Origin: Holophagales bacterium UBA5704
GTDB taxonomy: Bacteria; Acidobacteriota; Thermoanaerobaculia; Multivoradales; UBA5704
Length of the DNA: 27,519 bases
Assembly: GCA_002420005.1 (NCBI GenBank)
Contig: DIHE01000063.1
Coordinates: 53,461 to 80,979 of the forward strand
Reading direction: 5' to 3'
Both the position numbers and the translations under genes were made by a program. The notes under the pieces are model-generated. The model ran no database searches. It had not been told where the DNA came from and worked only from the letters and a program-made list of their open reading frames with translations. Shown piece by piece: positions 9,481 to 16,905 of the stretch (position 1 is its first letter; each line of letters opens with the position of its first letter).

Positions 9481-10292
9481 GCGAAGCAAGGCGTCGCCGC
9501 CCGCGGGAGGAGGGAGGCAGCGGCCTCCTCGTCCTCGTGGACGTGGGGAACACCAACACCGTTTTCGGCCTCTACCAGGGAGACGACCTGGTGGAGAGCT
9601 TCCGGCTGTCCACGGAGAAGGAGCGCACGGCGGACGAATACGGGTCCCTCCTGCTGCCGCTCTTCGCCCGCCGGGGGATCGATCCGGCCTCGGCCGAGGC
9701 GGTCGTCATCTCCTCGGTGGTCCCTCCCCTCCACCTCACCCTCGACCATCTGGCGCGCCGCTACTTCGGCAAGAAGCCGCTGTTCATCGAGCCCGGCGTG
9801 CGCACCGGCATGCCGATCCGCTACGACAACCCCACCGAGGTGGGGGCCGACCGGATCGTCAACGCGCTCGCGGCGCGCGAGCTCTACGGTGCGCCGGTGA
9901 TCGTCGTCGACTTCGGCACCGCCACCACGTTCGACCTGGTCAACGCGGCGGGGGAGTACGCGGGGGGCATCATCTCGCCGGGTATCATGATCTCCGCCGA
10001 AGCCCTGTTCGCCCAGGCCTCGCGCCTCTACCGGGTGGACGTGCGCAAGCCGGCCGAGCTGATCGGCAAGAACACCGCCGGTGCGATGCAGGCCGGGATC
10101 TACTACGGCTACGTCGGGCTGGTCGACGGCATCCTGGAGCGGCTGCTGGCGGAGATGCCGGACGTGAAGACCATCGTGGCCACCGGCGGCCAGGCGGATC
10201 TCATCGCCTCCGGCTCCAAATTCATCCGCCAGGTGGACCCGATGCTCACCCTGATCGGCCTGAAGCTCATCTACGATCGCAATCGTGGGTGA
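9477..10292 (+). CDS. coaX: Type III pantothenate kinase
   Basis: CoaX phosphorylates pantothenate in the first step of CoA synthesis. The 271-aa protein has the ASKHA phosphate-1 motif DVGNTNTVFG (Asp22), the NPTEVGADRIVNALAA motif and DFGTATTFD, then GGIISPGI and the C-terminal VATGGQADL. The start ATG overlaps the birA stop as ATGA and follows GGAGAGG. This gives about 17 residues before the usual beginning of the family (LLVLVDVGNT), a small basic extension. A birA-coaX pairing is common in bacteria. Confidence 0.95.
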   Translation: MSEARRRRPREEGGSGLLVLVDVGNTNTVFGLYQGDDLVESFRLSTEKERTADEYGSLLLPLFARRGIDPASAEAVVISSVVPPLHLTLDHLARRYFGKKPLFIEPGVRTGMPIRYDNPTEVGADRIVNALAARELYGAPVIVVDFGTATTFDLVNAAGEYAGGIISPGIMISAEALFAQASRLYRVDVRKPAELIGKNTAGAMQAGIYYGYVGLVDGILERLLAEMPDVKTIVATGGQADLIASGSKFIRQVDPMLTLIGLKLIYDRNRG

Positions 10293-10929
10293 GAGCAGCG
10301 AAGACCACGCCTATTTCCAGGCGATCGAAGAGGTGTTCGTCCGCCTGCGGGGAGCGCCGCTCCTCCTGTCCCCGGCCGATTGGCAGGTGGCCCGCCGCTG
10401 GCATCGCGACGGCGTGCCGCTGGATCTGGTGCGCCGCGTGCTGGAGGAGATCTTCGCCAAGCGCAAGGAGCGGGGAGCGAAGGGGAAGATCTCGAGCCTC
10501 CGGTATTGCGCGTCCGCCATCGAGGCCGCCTGGGCCGACCTGCGCGAGCTGACCGCCCCCGGCGAGCGCCTCGAAGCACCGGTCTTCGATCCCGCCGCCC
10601 GCCTGCAAGCCCTCGCCACCGCCCTGCCCCCGGCTCAGTCCGGCCTCGCCCTGCGCGTCGTCACCCTCGCGGGAGACGCCCAGGAGATCGAGGAGTCCCT
10701 CGCCGCCCTGGACGCCGAGATGCTCGCCACCGCCTCCGCCGCCCTGGACGAGCCCGCTCGCCGCGAGGTGGAGGCGGCGGTCGAGAAGACCCTCGCCGGC
10801 CTGCGCGGCCGCCTCTCCGCCGACGAGCTGGAGCGCTCCCGCGAGCGCCTCGGCTGGCAGGTGCTCCGGCAGCGGCTGGGGTTGCCGGTGCTGTCGTTGT
10901 TCTCGCCGGATGCCGAGCCGGCGGAGTGA
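10285..10929 (+). CDS. Conserved-looking hypothetical protein, operon end
   Basis: The 214-aa protein starts at a GTG inside the last codons of coaX (8-nt overlap), so translation is probably coupled. I do not recognise the family. The N-terminal part (about 10-85) is helical with aromatic and basic residues (LLLSPADWQVARRWHRDGVPLDLVRRVLEEIF, then KISSLRYCASAIEAAW), reminiscent of small DNA-binding or replication-initiation helical domains. The rest is Ala/Leu/Glu-rich helix, ending in LSLFSPDAEPAE. It has no signal peptide or membrane segment. Its gene converges on the OLD-family gene with a 22-nt gap. Confidence 0.75.
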   Translation: MGESSEDHAYFQAIEEVFVRLRGAPLLLSPADWQVARRWHRDGVPLDLVRRVLEEIFAKRKERGAKGKISSLRYCASAIEAAWADLRELTAPGERLEAPVFDPAARLQALATALPPAQSGLALRVVTLAGDAQEIEESLAALDAEMLATASAALDEPARREVEAAVEKTLAGLRGRLSADELERSRERLGWQVLRQRLGLPVLSLFSPDAEPAE

Positions 10930-10951
10930 GAAGGGTCCGCGGTCGGCGGCT

Positions 10952-12667
10952 CTACCGCAGCGGCGCCGCCCGCCGTTGGACGGCGACGATGCGGTCCAGC
11001 ACCTCGCTCACCTCGGAATCGATGGCTTCGCGCGGAACATAGGGCGCCAGCGTGTGGTAGTCCGTCTTCCGCATCAGGTTGGGAAGCTCGAGGCTCTTGA
11101 AGAAGTCCTGGAAGAGGGGATCGAGAAAGTCGTCGGACACCTTGGTGCCTGCATCCCAGGGCGAGCCCTTTCCCAGGACAACCGTGGCCTGCTCGACCTT
11201 CCGGATGGAGGCCTCCATCTGGTCGAGCCAGACACCCCGGAAGAGCGGGGGCATCTGGAGCTCGGCGGTCTGCCGGACCCAGCGCTGAAGGGTTTCCCGG
11301 GTGCACAGGTAGTTCTCGATCTCTCGCCGTTTCCACATCCACTGGTCCAGGTGGGGGTTGGCATCGAGGTTTCGGTCGAGCCGGTCGAACAGCGCAAATC
11401 CCTGCAGATCCGGCTTGGCCTCGCGCAGCCCGAAGAAGTGGTCGCGGGCCTTCACCGGCTGATTCTCCACGTAGTGCACGAACGGCCGTTCGAGCGCCTC
11501 CTGGGCAGGATGCTCCAGGACCCGTGCGAAGGCCTGGAGGATGGCGAGATCGGTCGAGCCTTCGAGATAGAGGACCCAGCCGGTCTGCTCGGCCTGGTAA
11601 TACTGGTCGAACCCGATTTCCTTCAGGGATTTGAGGAGCTGGCTTCCGCGGTCGTCGATCCGGTGCGGCTTGCCGAGGAAGGCGACCACCACGTCGCGGT
11701 CGGCCGCTTCGTTCAGGATCACCTCGGAATGGCTGGCCAGGATCACCTGGCTCCCGCGCTCCCGGGCCGCTTCGCTGAGCATCTGGTAGATCTGCCGCTG
11801 GCGCAGGATCTCCAGGTGCGCATCGGGCTCGTCGATCAGCAGGACGGATCGTGGATTGCGGGCCAGATGGGCGAGAAGGAGCAGGATCTGCTGCAGACCC
11901 CGGCCCGCTGCGGAAAGGTCGAGATGGAACCCCGCCGGGTCGCGGTACGTCATGTTGATCTCGCCGCGTTCGGGAACGTAGACGGGGTCGTCGAGATCGA
12001 CTTTGAAGAGGTGCGAGATGCGCGCCTTCAGGCCGTTCCAGTCTCCTTCCCCTTCCTCCGCGATCTGGTAGCAGAGGTTGCGGAGGACCTCGGCCGTCCG
12101 GCCTTCGCCGAGCCGCACGTTGATGGCGCCGGGGTCGAGCCGCGTTTCGTTGCCTGCCAGGCCGGACATGGGCGGCAGGAAGGCGATCCGGTCGAGGTCC
12201 AGGTCGGGGATCTCCATCCGCTGCGGAGCTTTGTCGTCCGAGAGCCGCAAGGGGCGGCAGTAGAACGACTCTTCGTTGGCGTAGTCGAACTCGAGCCCGC
12301 AGGACCAGTGCTCGCCCTCCGTCACACCCTCGACGATCACCTCGATTCGGACGTTCCGGGTCTCGCTTTTGCCATTCGTGCGCCGGGTGTCCCGGACATG
12401 CAGGCCGCGCCACAACAGGTTGGCGCTCGGTACGGGGATCGCGATGAGGTCCCGGCGGTTGATCGTAACTCCCGGCCGCTTCTCGGGTGTGGTGGGCCCC
12501 CGCCGCTTTTCGTTCCACCGCCGCAGGCCGATGTCCCACAAGGCGAGGGCCTGGAGCGCCGTGGTCTTGCCCGAGTTGTTGGGTCCGATGAAGACGACCG
12601 GGTTCCCCAGCTCGACGATGACCTCTTCGAAGCGCTTGAAGTTCCGGATGGTGACCTTGGTCAGCAC
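10952..12667 (-). CDS. OLD-family AAA ATPase with C-terminal TOPRIM nuclease-like domain
   Basis: The 571-aa protein has an SMC/RecF-like ATPase: VTIRNFKRFEE, Walker A GPNNSGKTT (28-36), the signature-like LSAAGRGLQQILLLLAHL, Walker B SVLLIDEPDAH and the H-loop ILASHSEVI. A TOPRIM-type segment follows: VLYLEGSTDLAIL (Glu), FALFDRLDRN (the DxxD acidic pair) and WKRREIENYL. This is the layout of OLD nucleases, many of which act in phage defence (GajA, AriA/AriB of PARIS, retron-associated OLD). No UvrD helicase, DUF4435 gene or retron neighbours it, so it would be a single-gene system. The GTG start lies 6 nt after TAGAAT, so the message is probably leaderless. Its sequence looks more AT-rich than its neighbours, consistent with transfer. 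Confidence 0.87.
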   Translation of the reverse strand: MLTKVTIRNFKRFEEVIVELGNPVVFIGPNNSGKTTALQALALWDIGLRRWNEKRRGPTTPEKRPGVTINRRDLIAIPVPSANLLWRGLHVRDTRRTNGKSETRNVRIEVIVEGVTEGEHWSCGLEFDYANEESFYCRPLRLSDDKAPQRMEIPDLDLDRIAFLPPMSGLAGNETRLDPGAINVRLGEGRTAEVLRNLCYQIAEEGEGDWNGLKARISHLFKVDLDDPVYVPERGEINMTYRDPAGFHLDLSAAGRGLQQILLLLAHLARNPRSVLLIDEPDAHLEILRQRQIYQMLSEAARERGSQVILASHSEVILNEAADRDVVVAFLGKPHRIDDRGSQLLKSLKEIGFDQYYQAEQTGWVLYLEGSTDLAILQAFARVLEHPAQEALERPFVHYVENQPVKARDHFFGLREAKPDLQGFALFDRLDRNLDANPHLDQWMWKRREIENYLCTRETLQRWVRQTAELQMPPLFRGVWLDQMEASIRKVEQATVVLGKGSPWDAGTKVSDDFLDPLFQDFFKSLELPNLMRKTDYHTLAPYVPREAIDSEVSEVLDRIVAVQRRAAPLR

Positions 12668-12673
12668 AGGTGG

Positions 12674-12679
12674 ATTCTA
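12674..12679 (-). promoter_or_regulatory. Candidate -10 of the OLD-family gene
   Basis: The minus strand reads TTCCAG, an 18-nt spacer and TAGAAT, with only 6 nt from the hexamer to the GTG start. No ribosome binding site is visible, consistent with a leaderless transcript. Confidence 0.4.
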
Positions 12680-12768
12680 TGCCAGTCCTGTGGGTGGCGG
12701 CTGGAAGTCGACGGGAAAGTAAGGCAGAAGTGCAAGAATCGCACCCCAGAATCCGACTTTCTCAGGGC

Positions 12769-15075
12769 ATGCAAAATGCCACCCTGTCCTCTCATGCTCC
12801 CATCCTTCTCCCCGCCGCGGCGTTCGCCGCCGGCACCCTGATCGCTTTCGAGCTCTCCTGGATCTCCCTCCCTCTCTGGGGGACTCTCGCCCTCCTGGGC
12901 CTGGCCCTCTTCCGGCGCGCCGGAATCTGCCTGGCCTTCTTCGCCTGCGGAGTGATCGCCGCGGTTCTCCGTCTCGGCCTCCCCGCGGACCCTCTCGCCG
13001 GGTTCAACCTGGAGCGGCCGGTCGAAGCGTCCGTCCGGATCTCCGGGCATTGGAGCCCGGAAGTGGACGAGGACGGCGGCTGGGCCGCTCCGGCCGAGCT
13101 CGTCCTCCTCCGCCAGGAAGACCGGATCGCCGCGCCCCCCGTGGACCTGACGGTGCGGGTGCCGGGCCTGGAGGAGCCTCCGGCGTATGGCTCCCGGGTC
13201 CGCATCCGGGGCTACCTGGCCCGCTCCTCCGGCTTCGCCAACCGGGCCGCAGTGCCTCCCGGCCGGTGGCGGCTGCGGGCGAAGAGCCGTGCGCTGCTGG
13301 AGGTCGAAGCGCCGCCGGATCGCCTCGACGTGCTTTCGGGAGCCCTGCGCCGCCGCGTCGACCGGGCCTTTCGCGCGGCCGGCCCGGAGAGCTCGGGCGA
13401 CAAGCAGGGCAAGGCCCTGGCGCGCGCTCTCGTCCTGGGAGACGCTTCGGGTCTCCCGCTCGCCTGGAAAAGGGGTCTCCGGCTCACCGGCACCTATCAC
13501 CTGATGTCCGTCTCCGGCGTTCATGTGGCCCTGGTGGCGGGGGCGGTGTGGCTCCTGGCCGGCTGGTTGCCGCGCAGTCTCCGCCTCCTGCTGATGCTCG
13601 CCGCGATCGTGCTTTATCTGCTGGTGGTGGGACCCCTCCCCGCCTTGGTGCGCTCGGCGGTGATGGGGCTGCTCGCCGTCCTCGCCCTGCTGGTGGAGCG
13701 CCCACCCGCCGCGGCCAATGCGCTGGGCTGGGCGGTGCTCCTGCTCGTGCTGGCGGACCCCGGCGTGGTGCAGGACCCCGCCTTTCAACTCACCGTTGCC
13801 GCCACCGCCGGGCTCCTCGTGGCGTCCCGTCCGCTGGCCGATCGTTGGCGGACGTGGCTCCCCGGCTGGCTCGCCACCTCCCTGGCGGCGAGCGTGGCGG
13901 CGCAGCTCTTCACCCTTCCCTGGGCGCTGCCGCGCTATCCAACCCTCGCACCGCTCGCCGCGTTGCTCAATCTCCCCGCCGTCCCCTGGTCGGGGGTCGT
14001 CCTTCTCGCCTCGATTCTCTGGACGGGTGTCGCCCTGGTGGCACCGGCGCAGGCAGCGGCTCTTCTGTCGGTTCTGGACGCCCTGGCGGCTCCCTTCGGG
14101 TGGCCGGCCCGCACGCGCCCGGACGTCTGGCTCGCCGTACCGGTCCTCGTGGAGCCCTGGGCGGCCTGGGTGCTCGCCGGGGGCCTGGCGCTTCTCCTCT
14201 TCGCAAGGCCCCGTGCGCTCTGGGCTCGCGTGGGAGCCTGGGGCGCCGGGGCCGTCTGCCTCGTGGTGTCCCTCTGGACACCCCTCGCCGGCCCGCGGAA
14301 CCGGGGGATCGAGCTGGCGATGCTCGACGTGGGGCAGGGGGATTCGATCCTGCTGCGCGACGGTGCCCGGGCCGTGCTGGTGGATGGAGGAGGCTGGGAG
14401 CACGGAGACCTGGGAGGCCGGGTCCTGCTGCCGGCCCTCCTGGCCGAGGGGGTCCGCTCGCTCGATGCAGTGGTGATGACCCATCCGGACCAAGACCACT
14501 GCGGCGGTCTCGTCGACATCGCCGCCTACCTGCCGGTGCGCGAGGTCTGGATGGGCGCCGGCTGGGAGCCGAAGGGGTGTGCGGGAACGCTGCAGACCCT
14601 CCCCGGAGCCCGCACGCGCCTCCTCGCCCAGGGGGACGAAGCCCGGGTCGGCCGCTGGAGCCTGCGCGTGCTCCATCCGGCGGCGGACGAGCGGCGGGGG
14701 ACGAACGAGCGGTCGCTGGTGATCCGGGCGGAGGCTTTTGGCCGGAGCGCCCTGCTCACCGGTGATATCGAGAGCTGGGCCGAATTCCGGCTCCTTCACT
14801 GCTGTGAGGCGGACGTATACACCGACCTCCTCAAAGTCGCCCACCACGGCAGCAAGACCTCCTCCTCGGTCTCGTTTCTCAACGCGGCCCAGCCCCGGTT
14901 GGCGCTCATCTCGGCCGGCGTCCGCAACCTCTACCACCATCCCTCCGAGACCGTCCTCCAACGCTTCGCCGAACGCGGCGTGCCGCTGCTGCGCACCGAC
15001 CGGAGCGGCATGGTGCTGGTGCGGGTGGGGGAGGATGGGAGCTGGCGGATCGAGACGCCGGGAGCGCCGCGATGA
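12769..15075 (+). CDS. comEC: ComEC/Rec2 DNA-uptake channel with metallo-beta-lactamase domain
   Basis: ComEC carries single-stranded DNA across the inner membrane during transformation. The N-terminal part has hydrophobic segments and an OB-like region (DUF4131). The central competence domain has GDASGLPLAWKRGLRLTGTYH and SVSGVHVAL (about residue 248), then many membrane helices. The C-terminal metallo-beta-lactamase domain has LDVGQGDS (about 519), THPDQDHCGG (about 570), LLTGDIE and KVAHHGSKTS, all keeping the metal-site residues. ATG 12769 is chosen because it leaves about 100 nt for promoters between this gene and the divergent OLD gene; GTG 12670 is the upstream alternative. No other competence gene is nearby. 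Confidence 0.92.
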   Translation: MQNATLSSHAPILLPAAAFAAGTLIAFELSWISLPLWGTLALLGLALFRRAGICLAFFACGVIAAVLRLGLPADPLAGFNLERPVEASVRISGHWSPEVDEDGGWAAPAELVLLRQEDRIAAPPVDLTVRVPGLEEPPAYGSRVRIRGYLARSSGFANRAAVPPGRWRLRAKSRALLEVEAPPDRLDVLSGALRRRVDRAFRAAGPESSGDKQGKALARALVLGDASGLPLAWKRGLRLTGTYHLMSVSGVHVALVAGAVWLLAGWLPRSLRLLLMLAAIVLYLLVVGPLPALVRSAVMGLLAVLALLVERPPAAANALGWAVLLLVLADPGVVQDPAFQLTVAATAGLLVASRPLADRWRTWLPGWLATSLAASVAAQLFTLPWALPRYPTLAPLAALLNLPAVPWSGVVLLASILWTGVALVAPAQAAALLSVLDALAAPFGWPARTRPDVWLAVPVLVEPWAAWVLAGGLALLLFARPRALWARVGAWGAGAVCLVVSLWTPLAGPRNRGIELAMLDVGQGDSILLRDGARAVLVDGGGWEHGDLGGRVLLPALLAEGVRSLDAVVMTHPDQDHCGGLVDIAAYLPVREVWMGAGWEPKGCAGTLQTLPGARTRLLAQGDEARVGRWSLRVLHPAADERRGTNERSLVIRAEAFGRSALLTGDIESWAEFRLLHCCEADVYTDLLKVAHHGSKTSSSVSFLNAAQPRLALISAGVRNLYHHPSETVLQRFAERGVPLLRTDRSGMVLVRVGEDGSWRIETPGAPR

Positions 15076-15096
15076 GAGGGCGCCATCAGTGACTGA

Positions 15097-15354
15097 GGGT
15101 TCCAGCTTCAGGATCTTCACACCGACCGCTTTGGTGGGACCTCGGCGGCGACGCCGATCGCCGCCGGTGTGGCGGCGCTCGTTCTTTCCGTGCATCCAGA
15201 CCAGGATCGAGGGGAGTTGAAGTCGCTCCTTGAAGGGACGGCCGAGAAGATCGGACAGGGCTACGATGCACGAGGACACAGCGACGACTTCGGCTTCGGC
15301 CGCGTCCATGCCGGCCGGGCGGTGGAGGAGGCGGCGCGGCTGGCCGGCCTCTGA
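15097..15354 (+). pseudogene. Subtilase (S8 peptidase) C-terminal remnant
   Basis: An open stretch between stops at 15094 and 15352 encodes TDRFGGTSAATPIAAGVAAL, the Ser active-site motif of subtilisin-like proteases. It continues as LSVHPD and DFGFGRVHAGRAVEEAARL, which match the end of an S8 domain. The Asp and His blocks and all of the N-terminal part are missing, and there is no start codon before the motif. This is a fossil of a deleted protease gene. Confidence 0.85.
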
Positions 15355-15372
15355 GGCTGTGGGAGTGGGGGT

Positions 15373-15402
15373 CAGCTCCCGGTGCGGGTGTACCGGGAGC
15401 TG
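15373..15402. repeat. Perfect 11-bp inverted repeat
   Basis: CAGCTCCCGGT (15373-15383) and ACCGGGAGCTG (15392-15402) are exact complements around an 8-nt loop. The repeat lies between the subtilase fossil and the promoter of the methionine operon, about 60 nt before the -35. It has no T tract on either side. It could be a factor-dependent terminator, an operator or an old mobile-element end. Confidence 0.6.
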
Positions 15403-15461
15403 GCGGTGTGCATCATCCTCGGGCCTCCAGGGAAAGGATAGCACATCCTGTATCGCCCCTC

Positions 15462-15491
15462 TTGACAACCGCCCGCGCCGCCCGGTACCTT
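15462..15491 (+). promoter_or_regulatory. Promoter of the methionine/homoserine operon
   Basis: A consensus -35 TTGACA (15462-15467), an 18-nt spacer and TACCTT (15486-15491) form a sigma70-like promoter. The start point would fall near 15498, only a few nucleotides before the leader-peptide ATG at 15502. Confidence 0.65.
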
Positions 15492-15501
15492 CTGCGCCGT
15501 C

Positions 15502-15606
15502 ATGCGGAACCGTTCGAACGCCACCGCCCGTCAGATGCGCCAGCGAATGACCATGGTCATGCGCAGGCCGGGCGCTGGCCGTTCCGCTGCAGAGGACGCC
15601 TCCTAG
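15502..15606 (+). CDS. Met-rich leader peptide (attenuator control peptide)
   Basis: A 34-codon reading frame follows the promoter directly. It encodes five Met, four of them within residues 12-20 (MRQRMTMVM), and ends at TAG 15604. There is no Shine-Dalgarno sequence, so the peptide would be translated from a nearly leaderless message. A Met-codon run directly before an intrinsic terminator and a methionine-pathway operon is the layout of a ribosome-mediated attenuator: slow decoding at low Met-tRNA would stall the ribosome at 15535-15561. The peptide itself probably has no function. The complementary RNA segments are listed in the attenuator entry. Confidence 0.72.
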   Translation: MRNRSNATARQMRQRMTMVMRRPGAGRSAAEDAS

Positions 15607-15675
15607 AAGTCTCGACGACAGAGCGTTCTCCCCGCGAAATCGACCACCGCCCGGCCTCCTCCGGCGGTGGTTTTT
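15521..15675 (+). promoter_or_regulatory. Transcription attenuator of the methionine operon (antiterminator/terminator pair)
   Basis: Four segments can pair. Segment 1, CGCCCG (15525-15530), sits just before the Met codons. Segment 2, AGGCCGGGCG (15565-15574), sits just after them. Segment 3 is CGCCCGGCCT (15648-15657). Segment 4 is GGCGGTGG (15663-15670), which forms the terminator with 15644-15651 and is followed by TTTTT. Segments 2 and 3 are exact 10-bp complements and their pairing breaks the terminator stem. Segments 1 and 2 can pair over 6 bp. A ribosome stalled on Met codons would cover segment 1 and free segment 2 for antitermination. Confidence 0.68.
15644..15675 (+). terminator. 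Intrinsic terminator of the attenuator
   Basis: CCACCGCC (15644-15651) and GGCGGTGG (15663-15670) form a perfect 8-bp stem (9 bp with A643-T671) with an 11-nt loop, followed by TTTTTCGCTTTT. It stands 35 nt before the first structural gene, where a terminator makes sense only as a conditional one. Confidence 0.85.
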
Positions 15676-15709
15676 CGCTTTTGGACCTTTTTCCAAGGGG
15701 AGATTGCAA

Positions 15710-16867
15710 ATGTCGACCGATCTGTTCGAGCTGTCCACTCTCGCGCTGCATGCCGGCGCTTCGCCCGATCCCGCCACCGGCGCGATCCTGACGCCCATCT
15801 ATCAGTCCACCACCTTCGTGCAGGAGGCGGTGGGGGTGCACAAAGGGTTCACCTACAGCCGCTCCGGCAACCCGACGGTGGCCGCCCTGGAGCGCCGGCT
15901 CGCCGCTCTCGAAGGCGGCGAGCACGCCCTGTGCTTCGCGACCGGTCTCGCCGCCACCACGGCCCTCGCGCTGGGACTGCTCAAGGGTGGGGATCGCGTG
16001 CTCGTTTCCGACGTCGCCTATGGCGGCACCGTCCGCCTGTTCCGCGAGGTTCTGCCGCCGTTCGGCGTGCAGGCCGAGTTTGTGGACACGGCGAAGCCGG
16101 AGTGCCTCGCGGAGGCTTTGCGGACGCCGGCCCGGCTGGTGTTTCTGGAGACGCCGGCGAATCCGACCCTCAAACTGACCGACCTCGCCGCCTGTGCCGA
16201 CCTGGCCCATGCGGCCGGTGCGCTGGTGGTGGTGGACAACACGATCCTGACGCCCGTTCTGCAGCGGCCGTTCGAGCTGGGGGCGGACATCGTTCTCCAC
16301 TCCACGACCAAGTACATCGACGGTCACAACGCCACCGTGGGAGGCGCGCTCCTCGCCCGCGACGCCGCACTGCACGAGCGGCTGGTCTGGGTACGCAACG
16401 CCACCGGGGCGATCCAGTCGCCGTTCAACGCCTGGCTCACCCTCCAGGGGGTGAAGACCCTGCCCCTGCGCATGGAGCGGCACTGTGCGAACGCTCTCCA
16501 GGTGGCCCGCTTCCTGGAGGGGCACCCGCGGGTGACCGCCGTCTCCTATCCCGGGCTCGACTCCTTCCCGCAGCGCGAGCTGGCTTTGCGCCAGCACCGG
16601 GCGGGGGGTGCCCTCCTGGCGTTCGAGGTGGAGGGTGGGACGGAGGCGGGCATCCGGGTCCTCAACAACACGCGCCTCTGTTCTCTCGCCGAAAACCTCG
16701 GCGCGGCGGAGACATTGATCACCCATCCGGTCTCCATGACCCACGGTTCCGTGCCCGTCGAGCAGCGCCTCGCCACCGGCATCACCGAGGGCCTCATCCG
16801 TCTCTCCGTCGGTCTTGAAAACCCGGACGATCTGATCGCCGACTTGCGCCGCGCCCTGTCGGCGTGA
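15710..16867 (+). CDS. PLP-dependent trans-sulfuration enzyme (cystathionine gamma-synthase/lyase family)
   Basis: This is a 385-aa Cys/Met-metabolism PLP enzyme of fold type I. It shows TYSRSGNPT (Tyr49, Arg51, phosphate contacts), VVDNTILTP (Asp of the PLP pyridine contact), HSTTKYIDGHNATVGG (Lys201, Schiff base) and LSVGLENPDDLIADL at the end. Family members do cystathionine gamma-synthesis, gamma- or beta-elimination, or O-acylhomoserine sulfhydrylation; the sequence alone does not decide. Its place in a homoserine-producing operon favours a step from O-acylhomoserine or cystathionine. AAGGGGAG at 15695-15702 supports the ATG at 15710. It is the first structural gene after the attenuator. 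Confidence 0.9.
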   Translation: MSTDLFELSTLALHAGASPDPATGAILTPIYQSTTFVQEAVGVHKGFTYSRSGNPTVAALERRLAALEGGEHALCFATGLAATTALALGLLKGGDRVLVSDVAYGGTVRLFREVLPPFGVQAEFVDTAKPECLAEALRTPARLVFLETPANPTLKLTDLAACADLAHAAGALVVVDNTILTPVLQRPFELGADIVLHSTTKYIDGHNATVGGALLARDAALHERLVWVRNATGAIQSPFNAWLTLQGVKTLPLRMERHCANALQVARFLEGHPRVTAVSYPGLDSFPQRELALRQHRAGGALLAFEVEGGTEAGIRVLNNTRLCSLAENLGAAETLITHPVSMTHGSVPVEQRLATGITEGLIRLSVGLENPDDLIADLRRALSA

Positions 16868-16905
16868 GCGCTTCTGAACCGGACAGCACCAAGAAAGGAA
16901 CGACG

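Noticed and set aside
10952..12667. Complete Gabija or PARIS defence system
   Set aside because: There is no UvrD-like helicase or separate DUF4435 gene next to it; only a single OLD-type gene is present.
15500..15710. SAM riboswitch or T-box upstream of the methionine operon
   Set aside because: No SAM-I four-way junction, SAM-II/SAH core or T-box sequence is visible; the hairpins are explained by the leader-peptide attenuator.
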